Shown here in pieces: positions 31,579-38,936 of a stretch of DNA of 40,073 bases. Source of the stretch: a virus; the IMG/VR virus record IMGVR_UViG_3300046360_000073, positions 1-40,073 of that record; one strand, written 5' to 3'. A model generated the notes under the pieces. That model made no database searches. It was given only the letters and a program-made list of their open reading frames with translations, and was not told the origin of the DNA. Numbering within the stretch: position 1 is the first letter of the stretch; the number at the start of each line of letters is the position of its first letter. The position numbers and the translations under genes are program-made.

Positions 31579-31771
31579 ATATGGATAGAGATTTCTGTAT
31601 ATCAGTGTCAGATATCTCATCGATATTAAGAGCGTAAATTGTATCTCCTATACGATAAGAGTTAATGCTAGTCAGCAGCTTAGGTTCTAATCCTTCCTTG
31701 GCTCGTCTGACTAGCTCACCCACAAGATTATCAGTAGTCACTTCACTCAACATCATCTTATTAATCTCCAT
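31547..31771 (-). CDS. Hypothetical protein on the opposite strand
   Basis: 74 residues: MEINKMMLSEVTTDNLVGEL, then VRRAKEGLEPKLLTSINSYR and an acidic end. The 'LVGELVRRAKEGLEP' segment reads like a real protein rather than a shadow. It is alone on the minus strand here, overlaps its neighbour by 32 bases and has only a weak ribosome site. Confidence 0.45.
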   Translation of the reverse strand: MEINKMMLSEVTTDNLVGELVRRAKEGLEPKLLTSINSYRIGDTIYALNIDEISDTDIQKSLSIFRARFGLLDE

Positions 31772-31843
31772 TTAGCATTAAACTCTAGTGTAACATTAAT
31801 ATTATTTCATATATACTGGATTTCCAATATAGGAGGGAATCAA

Positions 31844-32005
31844 ATGTCGGATCAAGATATAAATATAATGATAGATATTCTGGATCACCTGGACGGTGCT
31901 TCAGAGAAACTCAATAAGCTATCATTCAGAGATACCAGGACTGACCAATGGCGTCAGAAGATAGATAATATTTATGCAGTTATTGAGGGTCAAATTAATG
32001 GATGA
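31844..32005 (+). CDS. Hypothetical protein, 53 residues
   Basis: ATG at 31844 with AGGAGG eight bases upstream, the best ribosome site of this region. The protein starts MSDQDINIMIDILDHLDGAS and is helical and charged. A TATACT hexamer at 31812-31817 may belong to a local promoter. The stop overlaps the next start by eight bases. Confidence 0.62.
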   Translation: MSDQDINIMIDILDHLDGASEKLNKLSFRDTRTDQWRQKIDNIYAVIEGQING

Positions 32006-32210
32006 GAATCTATACGAGATATATAAGATGAATCATGCCATCTTGAATGTAAAAGATAGCACCTTTACCGAAGACGAGTTGAGCTTCCAGGCAGATCTTA
32101 AGATGATTATGGCTCTCATCGATATCAGGCAGCCTGAATATATGGAGCGATATAGCCTTGAAATGGCTCAGAACTCACCCACCGAAGATAAATTTGACTC
32201 CGTAAGTTAA
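31998..32210 (+). CDS. Hypothetical protein
   Basis: 70 residues from the ATG at 31998 (ATGGATGA overlap with the previous stop). Helical and acidic (MDENLYEIYKMNHAILNVKD at the start). No family is recognised. Confidence 0.58.
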   Translation: MDENLYEIYKMNHAILNVKDSTFTEDELSFQADLKMIMALIDIRQPEYMERYSLEMAQNSPTEDKFDSVS

Positions 32211-32248
32211 ACCGTGTTGTAATTCGCTAATTACTGAGGAGAACAAGG

Positions 32249-32455
32249 ATGAAGGATTTCGAGTTGCAGGAGATTAAGGACTACTGGGCAGAGAAATATC
32301 CAGCAATCTTTATCTCCTTATCAGGTAATGAGGATGGCACTAAGTTTTATGGACGTATGTCGATTAAGGAAGAGAGTATAGATTTAGCCGCTGATACTAT
32401 AGGTGAGCTGATTGGTCAAGGTGAGAATTTTTTGAGAAAGGTTACTAAGGTATGA
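32249..32455 (+). CDS. Hypothetical protein
   Basis: 68 residues with GAGGAGAACAAGG before the ATG. A short alpha-beta pattern is visible: LQEIKDYWAEKYPAIFISLS, then TKFYGRMSIKEE. It directly precedes the IS66-like pair with an ATGA overlap, so it may be part of the same unit. Function unknown. Confidence 0.58.
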   Translation: MKDFELQEIKDYWAEKYPAIFISLSGNEDGTKFYGRMSIKEESIDLAADTIGELIGQGENFLRKVTKV

Positions 32456-33060
32456 GCGTATATAAGTCAAGTTACTCCGATGAGGAATTGTGGTTCTGGT
32501 ATTGTCAAGTTGAAGCATGTGAAGGTTCCAAGAGTATGCATAGCAAGTATGCAGAGGCGAATGGCTTGGACAAGTATAAATTCGCCTTCATGAAGTATAG
32601 GTTTCATTACAAGAAGTATACTAATCCAGAAGAATATTATCGGGTTCTTCCCATCGGTCAGGCTTATATTAATTCAGATCTTAGTAAACCCAAGTTCCTA
32701 AATAAGTATGCGTATGATATTCAGACAAGTATCCTTACCGCAGTCGGTTCGCATGTGAATCATCTGAATATTATAGAGCGCATCAAGCGCGAGAAGGGAT
32801 TGGCCTTGGATGATGAGACACCTATTCCGCCTCCTGCGCCTATACAATCTGAACCAGATTCTAAAGGGATGTCTTTCTATCAGGTGCCATCATCTAAAGC
32901 TATTGCTGAGCATGTTGAGCTAGAACCCGATCATGCCGAGATTCTCCAGAAGCAGAATGAGATTGAGATTACTATTAATCAGGGTGTGAAGGTAATTGTA
33001 TCGCCCCATATCGATTCTATGAAGATTATTAAGATTATTAATTTACTAAAGGACTTATGA
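32452..33060 (+). CDS. IS66 Orf1 (TnpA)-like protein
   Basis: 202 residues. The N-terminal part (SYSDEELWFWYCQVEACEGS, then HSKYAEANGLDKYKFAFMKY) has the look of a helix-turn-helix of the IS66 Orf1 type. The C-terminal IEITINQGVKVIVSPHIDSM followed by IKIINLLKDL matches the closing 'IEI-L-NGV-V-V---VD---L---L--L' of IS66 Orf1. A Pro-rich linker joins them. It overlaps the Orf2-like gene by four bases, the same order as in IS66. The overall match is weaker than for Orf2. Confidence 0.62.
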   Translation: MSVYKSSYSDEELWFWYCQVEACEGSKSMHSKYAEANGLDKYKFAFMKYRFHYKKYTNPEEYYRVLPIGQAYINSDLSKPKFLNKYAYDIQTSILTAVGSHVNHLNIIERIKREKGLALDDETPIPPPAPIQSEPDSKGMSFYQVPSSKAIAEHVELEPDHAEILQKQNEIEITINQGVKVIVSPHIDSMKIIKIINLLKDL

Positions 33061-33419
33061 TGTTAATTCCGTATGAGAATAAGAATATCTTTATCGCGAC
33101 AAAGCCCACTGACTTTAGAATGTCTATAGATGGTTTGGCGAATTTCATTCAGCGAGAGAAGAACGCGCATCTCCACGATGGCAGTATATACGTCTTCTAT
33201 AATAAGCATCGGGATAAAATCAAGTGTCTCTTCTGGGATAGGAATGGTTTCGTGCTGTATTATAAGCGGCTAGATAAATGTAAGTTCAAGCTGAAAGATC
33301 GGTTGCATGAGATTGAGAGTATGACGGCTGAGGAATTGGAGGTTCTTCTCTCAGGATTTGAGCTTCAGAATGCAGAGAGAAAAGAATGTAAGGGTATATT
33401 GCTGGAGCATAAGAGATGA
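33057..33419 (+). CDS. IS66 Orf2 (TnpB)-like protein
   Basis: 120 residues. IPYENKNIFIATKPTDFRMS, then IDGLANFIQRE, GSIYVFYNKHRDKIKCLFWD, GFVLYYKRLDKCKF and LTAEELEVLLSGFEL track the IS66 Orf2 family closely ('TD-RKG-DGLA-LV', 'G-LFVFR-RR-DRIK-L-WD--G--L-YKRLE-G-F'). The protein is full length and undamaged. No IS66 transposase (TnpC, DDE) or terminal repeats accompany it, so it has probably been recruited by the phage. Its normal biochemical role in IS66 is not settled. Confidence 0.82.
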   Translation: MMLIPYENKNIFIATKPTDFRMSIDGLANFIQREKNAHLHDGSIYVFYNKHRDKIKCLFWDRNGFVLYYKRLDKCKFKLKDRLHEIESMTAEELEVLLSGFELQNAERKECKGILLEHKR

Positions 33420-33604
33420 CGGATGAAGATGTTAGGGAATTAGTAGGTAAGTTGAATCATATGGCTTTCCTTCTAGGGCATGTAGTGGGAAGCTTATCCG
33501 CGATAACGTGCGGAGACCCTCATATGTGCCACAATGAGCAGATAAAGATATTGCTTGATAGAGTATTAAATGGATTGGATATAGATGGAGTGCCAGAGAG
33601 ATGA
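33416..33604 (+). CDS. Hypothetical protein
   Basis: 62 residues, helical with one hydrophobic stretch (MAFLLGHVVGSLSAI) and a Cys/His segment (CGDPHMCHNE). Start and stop overlap neighbours (ATGA each side). It follows the IS66-like pair directly. No family is recognised. Confidence 0.55.
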   Translation: MTDEDVRELVGKLNHMAFLLGHVVGSLSAITCGDPHMCHNEQIKILLDRVLNGLDIDGVPER

Positions 33605-33810
33605 CTACTGTACTGTGCAGCATATTAACTTTTGGTCTATCATTGAGCGTCCTGAGTGGGTGCGTCAGCATATACCTATTAGGGAAATCATTTGGCAGAA
33701 TTCCTTTACTAGAGGCGAGACTTACTTTGGTAGAACTGCGCCTACTACGGTTCGTTCAAGAGCATGATGGTAGCCAGACTTGCTATCCTAAAGGGACTCT
33801 AGATAGTTAG
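33601..33810 (+). CDS. Small membrane protein with LSGC motif
   Basis: 69 residues. A hydrophobic N-terminus (VLCSILTFGLSLSVLSGCVS) contains LSGC, formally a lipobox, but there is no positive charge before it, so a membrane anchor is as likely. A basic/Leu-rich helix (LTLVELRLLRFVQEH) follows. It could be a spanin-like or membrane accessory protein; that is only a suggestion. It is the last gene before the structured RNA region. Confidence 0.55.
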   Translation: MTTVLCSILTFGLSLSVLSGCVSIYLLGKSFGRIPLLEARLTLVELRLLRFVQEHDGSQTCYPKGTLDS

Positions 33811-33822
33811 CTTAAACTTAAG

Positions 33823-33828
33823 TATAAT
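33823..33828 (+). promoter_or_regulatory. -10 element before the structured RNA region
   Basis: TATAAT in AAGTATAATTC, 13 bases after the last stop codon and just before the structured region. No strong -35 stands at the right distance, so an activated or weak promoter. Confidence 0.4.
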
Positions 33829-33834
33829 TCTTAT

Positions 33835-34031
33835 GCGTGTCGCTTCTTGTCGAGCGGTTCCATTGTAGCAGCCCTCTACAGCGCTAATGGGCACTTACTT
33901 AGATAAGTGCGGCTGTAAAAGCAGATAGTACTTTCAAGGCCTGAGCTATATTCTGTGAAGTCCGAGACCTGGCCACGAGTTGCGGTGTGAAACTTCACCT
34001 AAGCTGAGATGCTTACACTTATCACCATTTT
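33835..34031 (+). ncRNA. Structured RNA with pseudoknot and a CCA-ended, closed element
   Basis: CCATT/AATGG (33860-33864, 33886-33890) encloses hairpin GTAG-CAGCCCT-CTAC, whose loop CAGCC can pair with GGCTG at 33911-33915, a pseudoknot. GATAAGTG (33902-33909) pairs perfectly with CACTTATC (34016-34023), which is followed directly by ACCA. Stacked on that helix with no gap is TAAGC-TGAGAT-GCTTA (34000-34015), and GTGAAGT/ACTTCAC (33955-33961, 33992-33998) lies one base further in. This is a tRNA-like plan in a 126-nt element. A local hairpin GCACTTA/TAAGTGC competes with the closing helix. Confidence 0.6.
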
Positions 34032-34122
34032 AGCGGGATATTTTGGCTGACGATACTTGCGCACGATAAGCTCACGATGAGTCATATGCTCCTCAGGATA
34101 GCAGGGAAAATAGGCCACCAAT
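34032..34122 (+). ncRNA. tRNA-sized element between ACCA ends (degenerate tRNA?)
   Basis: This 89-nt block starts AGCGGGATATTTT, the same as the 5' end of the CAT tRNA at 34202, and ends ATAGGCCACCA two bases before tRNA-Asn. TATTTT (34039-34044) can pair with AAAATA (34107-34112). The end ATAGGCCACCA also occurs at 30595-30605. It occupies a slot of a tRNA array but has no normal cloverleaf. Confidence 0.45.
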
Positions 34123-34197
34123 TCCGAGGTAGTTCAGAGGTAGAACGGAAGACTGTTAATCTTTATGTCGAAGGTTCGACTCCTTCCCTCGGAGCCA
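34123..34197 (+). tRNA. tRNA-Asn(GTT), CCA encoded
   Basis: A fully canonical cloverleaf: acceptor TCCGAGG/CCTCGGA, D arm GTTC/GAAC, anticodon stem GAAGA/TCTTT with loop CTGTTAA (anticodon GTT), T arm GAAGG-TTCGACT-CCTTC, discriminator G and encoded CCA (34195-34197). Confidence 0.97.
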
Positions 34198-34201
34198 TTT
34201 T

Positions 34202-34276
34202 AGCGGGATATTTCAATGGTAGAAAGCTGGTTTCATACGCCAGATGTCCTAGGTTCGAATCCTAGTCCCGCACCCA
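34202..34276 (+). tRNA. tRNA with CAT anticodon (Met or Ile2), CCA encoded
   Basis: Acceptor AGCGGGA/TCCCGCA (A1-A72 unpaired), D arm TTTC/GAAA, anticodon stem CTGGT/GCCAG with loop TTCATAC (anticodon CAT), T arm CTAGG-TTCGAAT-CCTAG, then C and CCA. It lacks the three G-C pairs of initiator tRNA, so it is an elongator Met or, if C34 is modified to lysidine, an AUA-reading Ile tRNA. The open 1-72 pair is unusual outside initiators. Confidence 0.92.
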
Positions 34277-34560
34277 GAATTCTACAACTGCAGAAGGTAG
34301 GATGGTGCGCTATCAGCATCTGAATAGAATCAACTGATACCGTAATGGATGAGGTCAATGTTCTATAGATAGCAGGCACTGGAGTGCAGGCATGTACTTT
34401 AGAGGGCGGTGAAAGTCCGCCACCAGAATTCAATCTACCTAGGTAAGGGTTGAAAGGTGAATCCCCACCATCCATAAGTAGAGGCTGTGGAACGTCTTGA
34501 GGGGCTGCAAGGTCGGCAGTACTAGAGATTGGGGTCGGTGAAAGCCCGATATAATTATAG
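34277..34560 (+). ncRNA. Structured RNA with T-loop hairpins, 3' of the tRNAs
   Basis: No gene in 290 bases. Long-range helices: GAATTCT/AGAATTC (34277-34283, 34425-34431) and GGATGGTG/CACCATCC (34300-34307, 34466-34473); these two cross, so they form a pseudoknot or alternative folds. Hairpins: TATCAG/CTGATA (34311-34339 region), GGCGG-TGAAAGT-CCGCC (34405-34421) and GTCGG-TGAAAGC-CCGAT (34534-34550). The two 7-base loops fit the T-loop motif (U...A reverse-Hoogsteen). It begins directly at the CCA of the second tRNA. Confidence 0.6.
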
Positions 34561-34567
34561 GACTTAA

Positions 34568-34972
34568 ATGACAGATATATTCGTATTCGGAAGTAACCTG
34601 ATGGGCATCCATGGTGCTGGAGCTGCTCGTTATGCGAATCTTCATCATGGAGCAGTTATGGGGAGAGGAATAGGTCTTGAAGGAACTTCCTATGCTATCC
34701 CGACTAAGGCTCATCCATTTAGAACCCTACCACTCTTCGATATTAATAAGTATGTGGCTGATTTCCTAATCTGCGCTAAGTTATCTCCAGAATACACTTA
34801 CTTAGTAACCAAGATTGGCTGCGGACTTGCCGGATATACGCCTTCAGATATTGCCCCAATGTTCCATCTCGTGAAGCATTTAAATAATGTTAAGCTCCCC
34901 AAGGAATTCTTCGAATATCTCCCTCAAATAGATTTTAACCCCAACATGGTCGCAACTTTCCCCAACTTCTAG
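34568..34972 (+). CDS. Macro-domain-like protein (A1S_2505-type phage family)
   Basis: 134 residues. MTDIFVFGSNLMGIHGAGAA, then HHGAVMGRGIGLEGTSYAIP, and VTKIGCGLAGY define a family common in phages that resembles macro domains: the GSN-L-G-HG-GAA loop and the GCGLAGY loop would hold ADP-ribose or a related nucleotide. It could act in anti-defence by clearing ADP-ribose signals or modifications, which is inference. It starts directly after the structured RNA region and stands alone before the terminase operon. Confidence 0.78.
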   Translation: MTDIFVFGSNLMGIHGAGAARYANLHHGAVMGRGIGLEGTSYAIPTKAHPFRTLPLFDINKYVADFLICAKLSPEYTYLVTKIGCGLAGYTPSDIAPMFHLVKHLNNVKLPKEFFEYLPQIDFNPNMVATFPNF

Positions 34973-35082
34973 AACTTTTCGATCCATTTCCTAGTATATT
35001 TCGGAATTCTTGTGCTATTTTGAATATGAAGTACTTCTAAAGGCTTGCAGGACGCATAATTGGCTAAGGATAGCCCCTTTAC

Positions 35083-36639
35083 ATGGATAAGGCGACACAG
35101 GTTAAGCTTGAGAACGCTGAAATAGCGGCCAAGCTCAAGGGTAGCTTACTACTCTTTATTCAAGCATTCTTTCCCATACTCACTGGGCGAGAATTTATTA
35201 TCTCCCGTCCTATCGGGCGCGAAAGCCATTTCATATCGATTTGCAGGGCATTAACTCGCTGCACCAGATTAGAATCTCTGAGGTTACTCATCAATGTACC
35301 TCCAGGGCATGGGAAATCTGTAATAGTAAGCTTCTGGATTGCATGGTGCTATGCGAGATGGCCAGACAGCAATTTCCTGTATATATCCTACGCCAAGACA
35401 TTAGCATCGACCCATACAGATACGGTTAAGCGTCTGATGTCGCTGTCCCAATATAAGGTCTTATTCGATGTACATCTTAGAGACGACTCCCAAGCTAAGG
35501 ATGCTTTTACTACAGAAAGTGGAGGAACAGTATCTGCCTTCGGTTCAGCAGGTGCTATTACTGGGCGAAATGCGGGTCTTCCTGGACTTGACAGGTTCAG
35601 TGGAGCGGTGGTTATCGATGACTCCCACAAGCCAGACGAAGTTCACTCCGATCTTATCCGTGAAAGCGTAATTACGAATTTCCGTGAAACCATCCAGCAG
35701 AGACCAAGGGGAATCAATGTACCCATCATCTTCATAGGACAGAGGCTTCACGAACAAGACTTACCAGCTTACTTCCTTGCTGGTGAGGATGGCTATACGT
35801 GGGATTCAGTCATACTGAAATCATTAGATGAAGCAGGTAATGCACTGTATCCCGAGGCCTTCCCGCTAGATATGTTGAAGATTAGGCAGGACAAAGATAG
35901 ATATGTATTTGCAGCGCAGCATCAGCAAGACCCGCAACCAGCTGGAGGTGGACTCTTCTTGCCGGAGGATTTCCCGTTGTTAGCGGAGGAACCTCAATTC
36001 CTTACGACATTTATCACGGCTGATACGGCAGAGACTGAAGACCCGAGGAATGATGCCACGGTATTCTCGTTCTGGGGACTTTATAGCATTGAAGTAGAAG
36101 GCCGAAAGATAGGTGTACAAGGATTGCACTGGATAGCTTGTCGAGAGATGAGGGTAGAGCCAAAGCATTTGGAGCGTGAATTCTTAGATTTCTGGCAGGA
36201 TTGTGCGAGGCATGAGAAGCCGCCATTAACTGCATTTATCGAGAAGAAATCCACTGGTGTGACGTTGATATCGATTCTGAATGGTATGAGAGGATTAAAG
36301 GTTCGAGAGATTGAGCGCACGAGGAAGTCTGGTTCTAAAGCTCAGAGGTTTATCGACATTCAGCCCTATATAGCTTCAAAGCAAGTATCTCTGCCATCTC
36401 ATGGTGCGCATACAGAGATGTGTATCAATCACATGAAGAAGATTACGAATAATGATAGCCACGCGCATGATGACATAGCGGATACATGCTCAGATGCGGT
36501 TCGTATAGGTTTAATTGAGAAGTTACTTTCACACATTATCTATAAGGACGCTTTATTCAGGAACCCTGCTAAGGAGGCGACCGAGAGATTTAAGAAGCTA
36601 ACGGCGCTCAAGAAGAAAGCTTATGAGAAAAGGATTTGA
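35083..36639 (+). CDS. terL: Large terminase subunit
   Basis: 518 residues. Walker A VPPGHGKS (about 72-79), Walker B AVVIDDSH (about 175-182), a motif III-like IFIGQRLHE, and a C-terminal RNase H-like nuclease with acidic residues in TADTAETEDPRND and HDDIAD (about 462). This is a complete motor and nuclease that drives DNA into the procapsid and cuts it. CTAAGGATAGCC precedes the ATG. The stop overlaps the portal leader by a few bases. By neighbours a headful enzyme is expected. Confidence 0.95.
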   Translation: MDKATQVKLENAEIAAKLKGSLLLFIQAFFPILTGREFIISRPIGRESHFISICRALTRCTRLESLRLLINVPPGHGKSVIVSFWIAWCYARWPDSNFLYISYAKTLASTHTDTVKRLMSLSQYKVLFDVHLRDDSQAKDAFTTESGGTVSAFGSAGAITGRNAGLPGLDRFSGAVVIDDSHKPDEVHSDLIRESVITNFRETIQQRPRGINVPIIFIGQRLHEQDLPAYFLAGEDGYTWDSVILKSLDEAGNALYPEAFPLDMLKIRQDKDRYVFAAQHQQDPQPAGGGLFLPEDFPLLAEEPQFLTTFITADTAETEDPRNDATVFSFWGLYSIEVEGRKIGVQGLHWIACREMRVEPKHLEREFLDFWQDCARHEKPPLTAFIEKKSTGVTLISILNGMRGLKVREIERTRKSGSKAQRFIDIQPYIASKQVSLPSHGAHTEMCINHMKKITNNDSHAHDDIADTCSDAVRIGLIEKLLSHIIYKDALFRNPAKEATERFKKLTALKKKAYEKRI

Positions 36640-36641
36640 CC

Positions 36642-38798
36642 ATGAGTACAATTGCTAGGAAGCACACCTCTCAGCTAGAGAAGATTAAGCAGTCGGTAGA
36701 AGGGGCTTACACATATTTCCGTCCGAATTATGATAGGTTCCATCAATTTATGCGTTTCGTATATAAATCTACTTTGACGGAAGATGATATCTCTGTTCTG
36801 GCAACATTGGGCAGGCCTCAAATAGAGTTCAATATGATGGAGGCATATCTATCGAGGCTTCGAGGTGAGTTCTCAAGGATGGAGCCAGGATTTGTAATTA
36901 GAGCGCAGGATGGATATGACATTGGAGATCCAATGCTAATTGAAATCTTGGAGGCTCACTTCAGGGCAATCCTTAACGATTCAGATAATGATGGCTTCAG
37001 CTATGACGTCTATACCGATTTACTAGTGGGTGGATTCTCAGTCGTAGAGGTTTATACAGATTACATCTCCTCCATGTCAATGGATCAGAAGATTTGTGCA
37101 GAGCGTGTATTCGACCCAACTTTATGTGGCTTCGACCCATTGGCTAGAAAGTCTCATAAAGGTGACGGTAATTTCTGCTTCCAATTATTCCCCAAGGAAG
37201 CTGACGATGTAGAGCGTGAATATGGGTCAAATGCTCTCAAAGGTCTTAAGTACGCCAGAAGTTTCTCAGGATTCAATTGGTCATATAGAGCGGCGAAGAA
37301 GGATATCGTTCTCATGTGTCAGTATGACCATAAAGAGTTCAAGAAGCAGAAGATTACGAAGCTCTCCAATGGCCGTACAATTGGTGTGAAGCATTATGAA
37401 GAATTGCTAGCTATGTGGGAGGAAGCCGGACATATAGAGCAACCGCCTATTCCCATTGGCAAGACTCGCGAGACGATGCTTGAAGAGATTACGAGGTACA
37501 CCTTCTCAGGAGCAGAATTACTGACGGTCGAGAAGACGAGCTTTAAGATGCTGCCACTAATATTCTTCGATGGTAATTCAGCGGTACTACGGGATAACAG
37601 TGATTCTACCGCTCAGCAGATGACGCGGCCTTACATCTATAATGTGAAAGATGCTCAGAGGTTGAAGAACTACGCAGGTCAATCCTTGGCGAATGAGCTT
37701 GAGAATACGGTCGAACATAAGTTCATAGCTTCTGTTGAATCTATTCCTGAGGATTATTTGGATTCTTACATAGATATTCAGAAGCCTGGAACCCTGCTAT
37801 ATAACGCATTCCATGATGGTAATCCCGAAATCCAATTAACTCCTCCCAGAGAATTGGTTCGAACTCCAATTCCTCCGCAAATTAGCGAGACTTTCCAGAT
37901 GGCGGATAATCTCATTCAGGGAATTCTTGGGAGCTATGATGCGGCTTTAGGAATCCAGAATAATGAGTTATCAGGTGTGGCTATTATGCAGGGCGCTATG
38001 CACTCTAATGCTGCGGCGATGCCCTATACTGTGGGATTCATGAAGGGCTGGAATAGAGTTTGCCAGCAGATGCTAGATTTAATTCCAAAGTACTATGTTA
38101 CGCCAAGAAGTCTGCCAATCGTTCAGCCAGATGGGAAGCGGTCATATCAGGTGGTGAATAAGCCTGGTAATCCCTATATGAATTATGACCCGATGAGCCT
38201 GGAGGTTAAAGTAGAGCCAGGAGTTAACTTTGCGGTACAGAAGCAGATTAGTCTTGAGACTATAATTCAATTGATGCAGACTTCAGAGACATTTGCAGCT
38301 TTCATTAATACTAAGGGCTTGGGCATTCTTCTGGATAATATTGAAATTAGAGGAATTGACGGGTTACGTAAAGCTGCGGCAGAATTTATGGAGGAAACTC
38401 AACAGAAGCAAACTCAGGCCGAACAAATGGCTATGCAGCAAGCTCAGCAGCAATTAGATCCTAAACAGGTTATGGCTATGCAGGCTCAGGCTGAGATGGC
38501 TAAGGTTCAGCAGAAGACTGAAGCTCGTGAGCAGGAGACTCAGGTTCAATTGACTAAGATTGCCACTGATGATGCTGTTAAGAATAAGCTTGCAGATATT
38601 GAGATGATTAAGGTTCTAGCTGATATGGAAGGCGCTAAAGTCGACCAGGCTTTGAAGCAGGAGAAGACTGATGCTGAGAATGCGAGGACAGCGGTAGACA
38701 TGGCTATTAATGTGAGTTCGCACCATCATGAGGTGAAGCATGCTGATAGGGAGCATGAATTGAAGAAGACGGTAGCTAATAAAGCTAAGGAGAATTAA
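36642..38798 (+). CDS. Portal protein, P22 gp1-like
   Basis: 718 residues from the ATG at 36642 (AAGGAT eight bases upstream; an in-frame TTG at 36636 overlaps the terL stop). P22 portal is 725 residues. The start with RFVYKSTLTEDDISVLATLG and RPQIEFNMMEAYLSRLRGEF is the P22-portal type. The C-terminal 130 residues are a Gln-rich coiled coil (AEQMAMQQAQQQLDPKQVMA), like the P22 portal barrel. It forms the DNA channel and seeds head assembly. Confidence 0.92.
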   Translation: MSTIARKHTSQLEKIKQSVEGAYTYFRPNYDRFHQFMRFVYKSTLTEDDISVLATLGRPQIEFNMMEAYLSRLRGEFSRMEPGFVIRAQDGYDIGDPMLIEILEAHFRAILNDSDNDGFSYDVYTDLLVGGFSVVEVYTDYISSMSMDQKICAERVFDPTLCGFDPLARKSHKGDGNFCFQLFPKEADDVEREYGSNALKGLKYARSFSGFNWSYRAAKKDIVLMCQYDHKEFKKQKITKLSNGRTIGVKHYEELLAMWEEAGHIEQPPIPIGKTRETMLEEITRYTFSGAELLTVEKTSFKMLPLIFFDGNSAVLRDNSDSTAQQMTRPYIYNVKDAQRLKNYAGQSLANELENTVEHKFIASVESIPEDYLDSYIDIQKPGTLLYNAFHDGNPEIQLTPPRELVRTPIPPQISETFQMADNLIQGILGSYDAALGIQNNELSGVAIMQGAMHSNAAAMPYTVGFMKGWNRVCQQMLDLIPKYYVTPRSLPIVQPDGKRSYQVVNKPGNPYMNYDPMSLEVKVEPGVNFAVQKQISLETIIQLMQTSETFAAFINTKGLGILLDNIEIRGIDGLRKAAAEFMEETQQKQTQAEQMAMQQAQQQLDPKQVMAMQAQAEMAKVQQKTEAREQETQVQLTKIATDDAVKNKLADIEMIKVLADMEGAKVDQALKQEKTDAENARTAVDMAINVSSHHHEVKHADREHELKKTVANKAKEN

Positions 38799-38933
38799 AT
38801 GCCACTAGTTAAGGGTAAGAAGGCCAAGACGAAGAAGGGGTTTAGCGAGAATGTGAAGCGTGAAATGGAGGCAGGTAAGCCCCAGAAGCAGGCTGTAGCT
38901 ATCGCCTATTCGGTTGCACGTAAGGGTAAGTAA
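38799..38933 (+). CDS. Small basic conserved phage protein (DUF6496-like)
   Basis: 44 residues: MPLVKGKKAKTKKGFSENVK, then REMEAGKPQKQAVAIAYSVA and RKGK. 'SxNVKxEMxAGKPQKQAVAIAxxxAR' is a very common small phage protein near portal and terminase genes, of unknown role. AAGGAG precedes the ATG, and the gene starts right at the portal stop. Confidence 0.85.
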   Translation: MPLVKGKKAKTKKGFSENVKREMEAGKPQKQAVAIAYSVARKGK

Positions 38934-38936
38934 GAT

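Noticed and set aside
32452-33419. A complete IS66 insertion sequence
   Set aside because: No transposase gene, no terminal inverted repeats and no target-site duplication could be seen.
33432-33671. 79-codon minus-strand frame opposite two small coupled genes
   Set aside because: The plus-strand genes have ATGA-coupled starts and better sequence features; this frame has no ribosome site.
34405-34475. Resemblance of GGTGAAAGTCC segments to cobalamin or FMN riboswitch motifs
   Set aside because: Only the short T-loop part matches. The conserved core boxes are missing and no vitamin-related gene follows.
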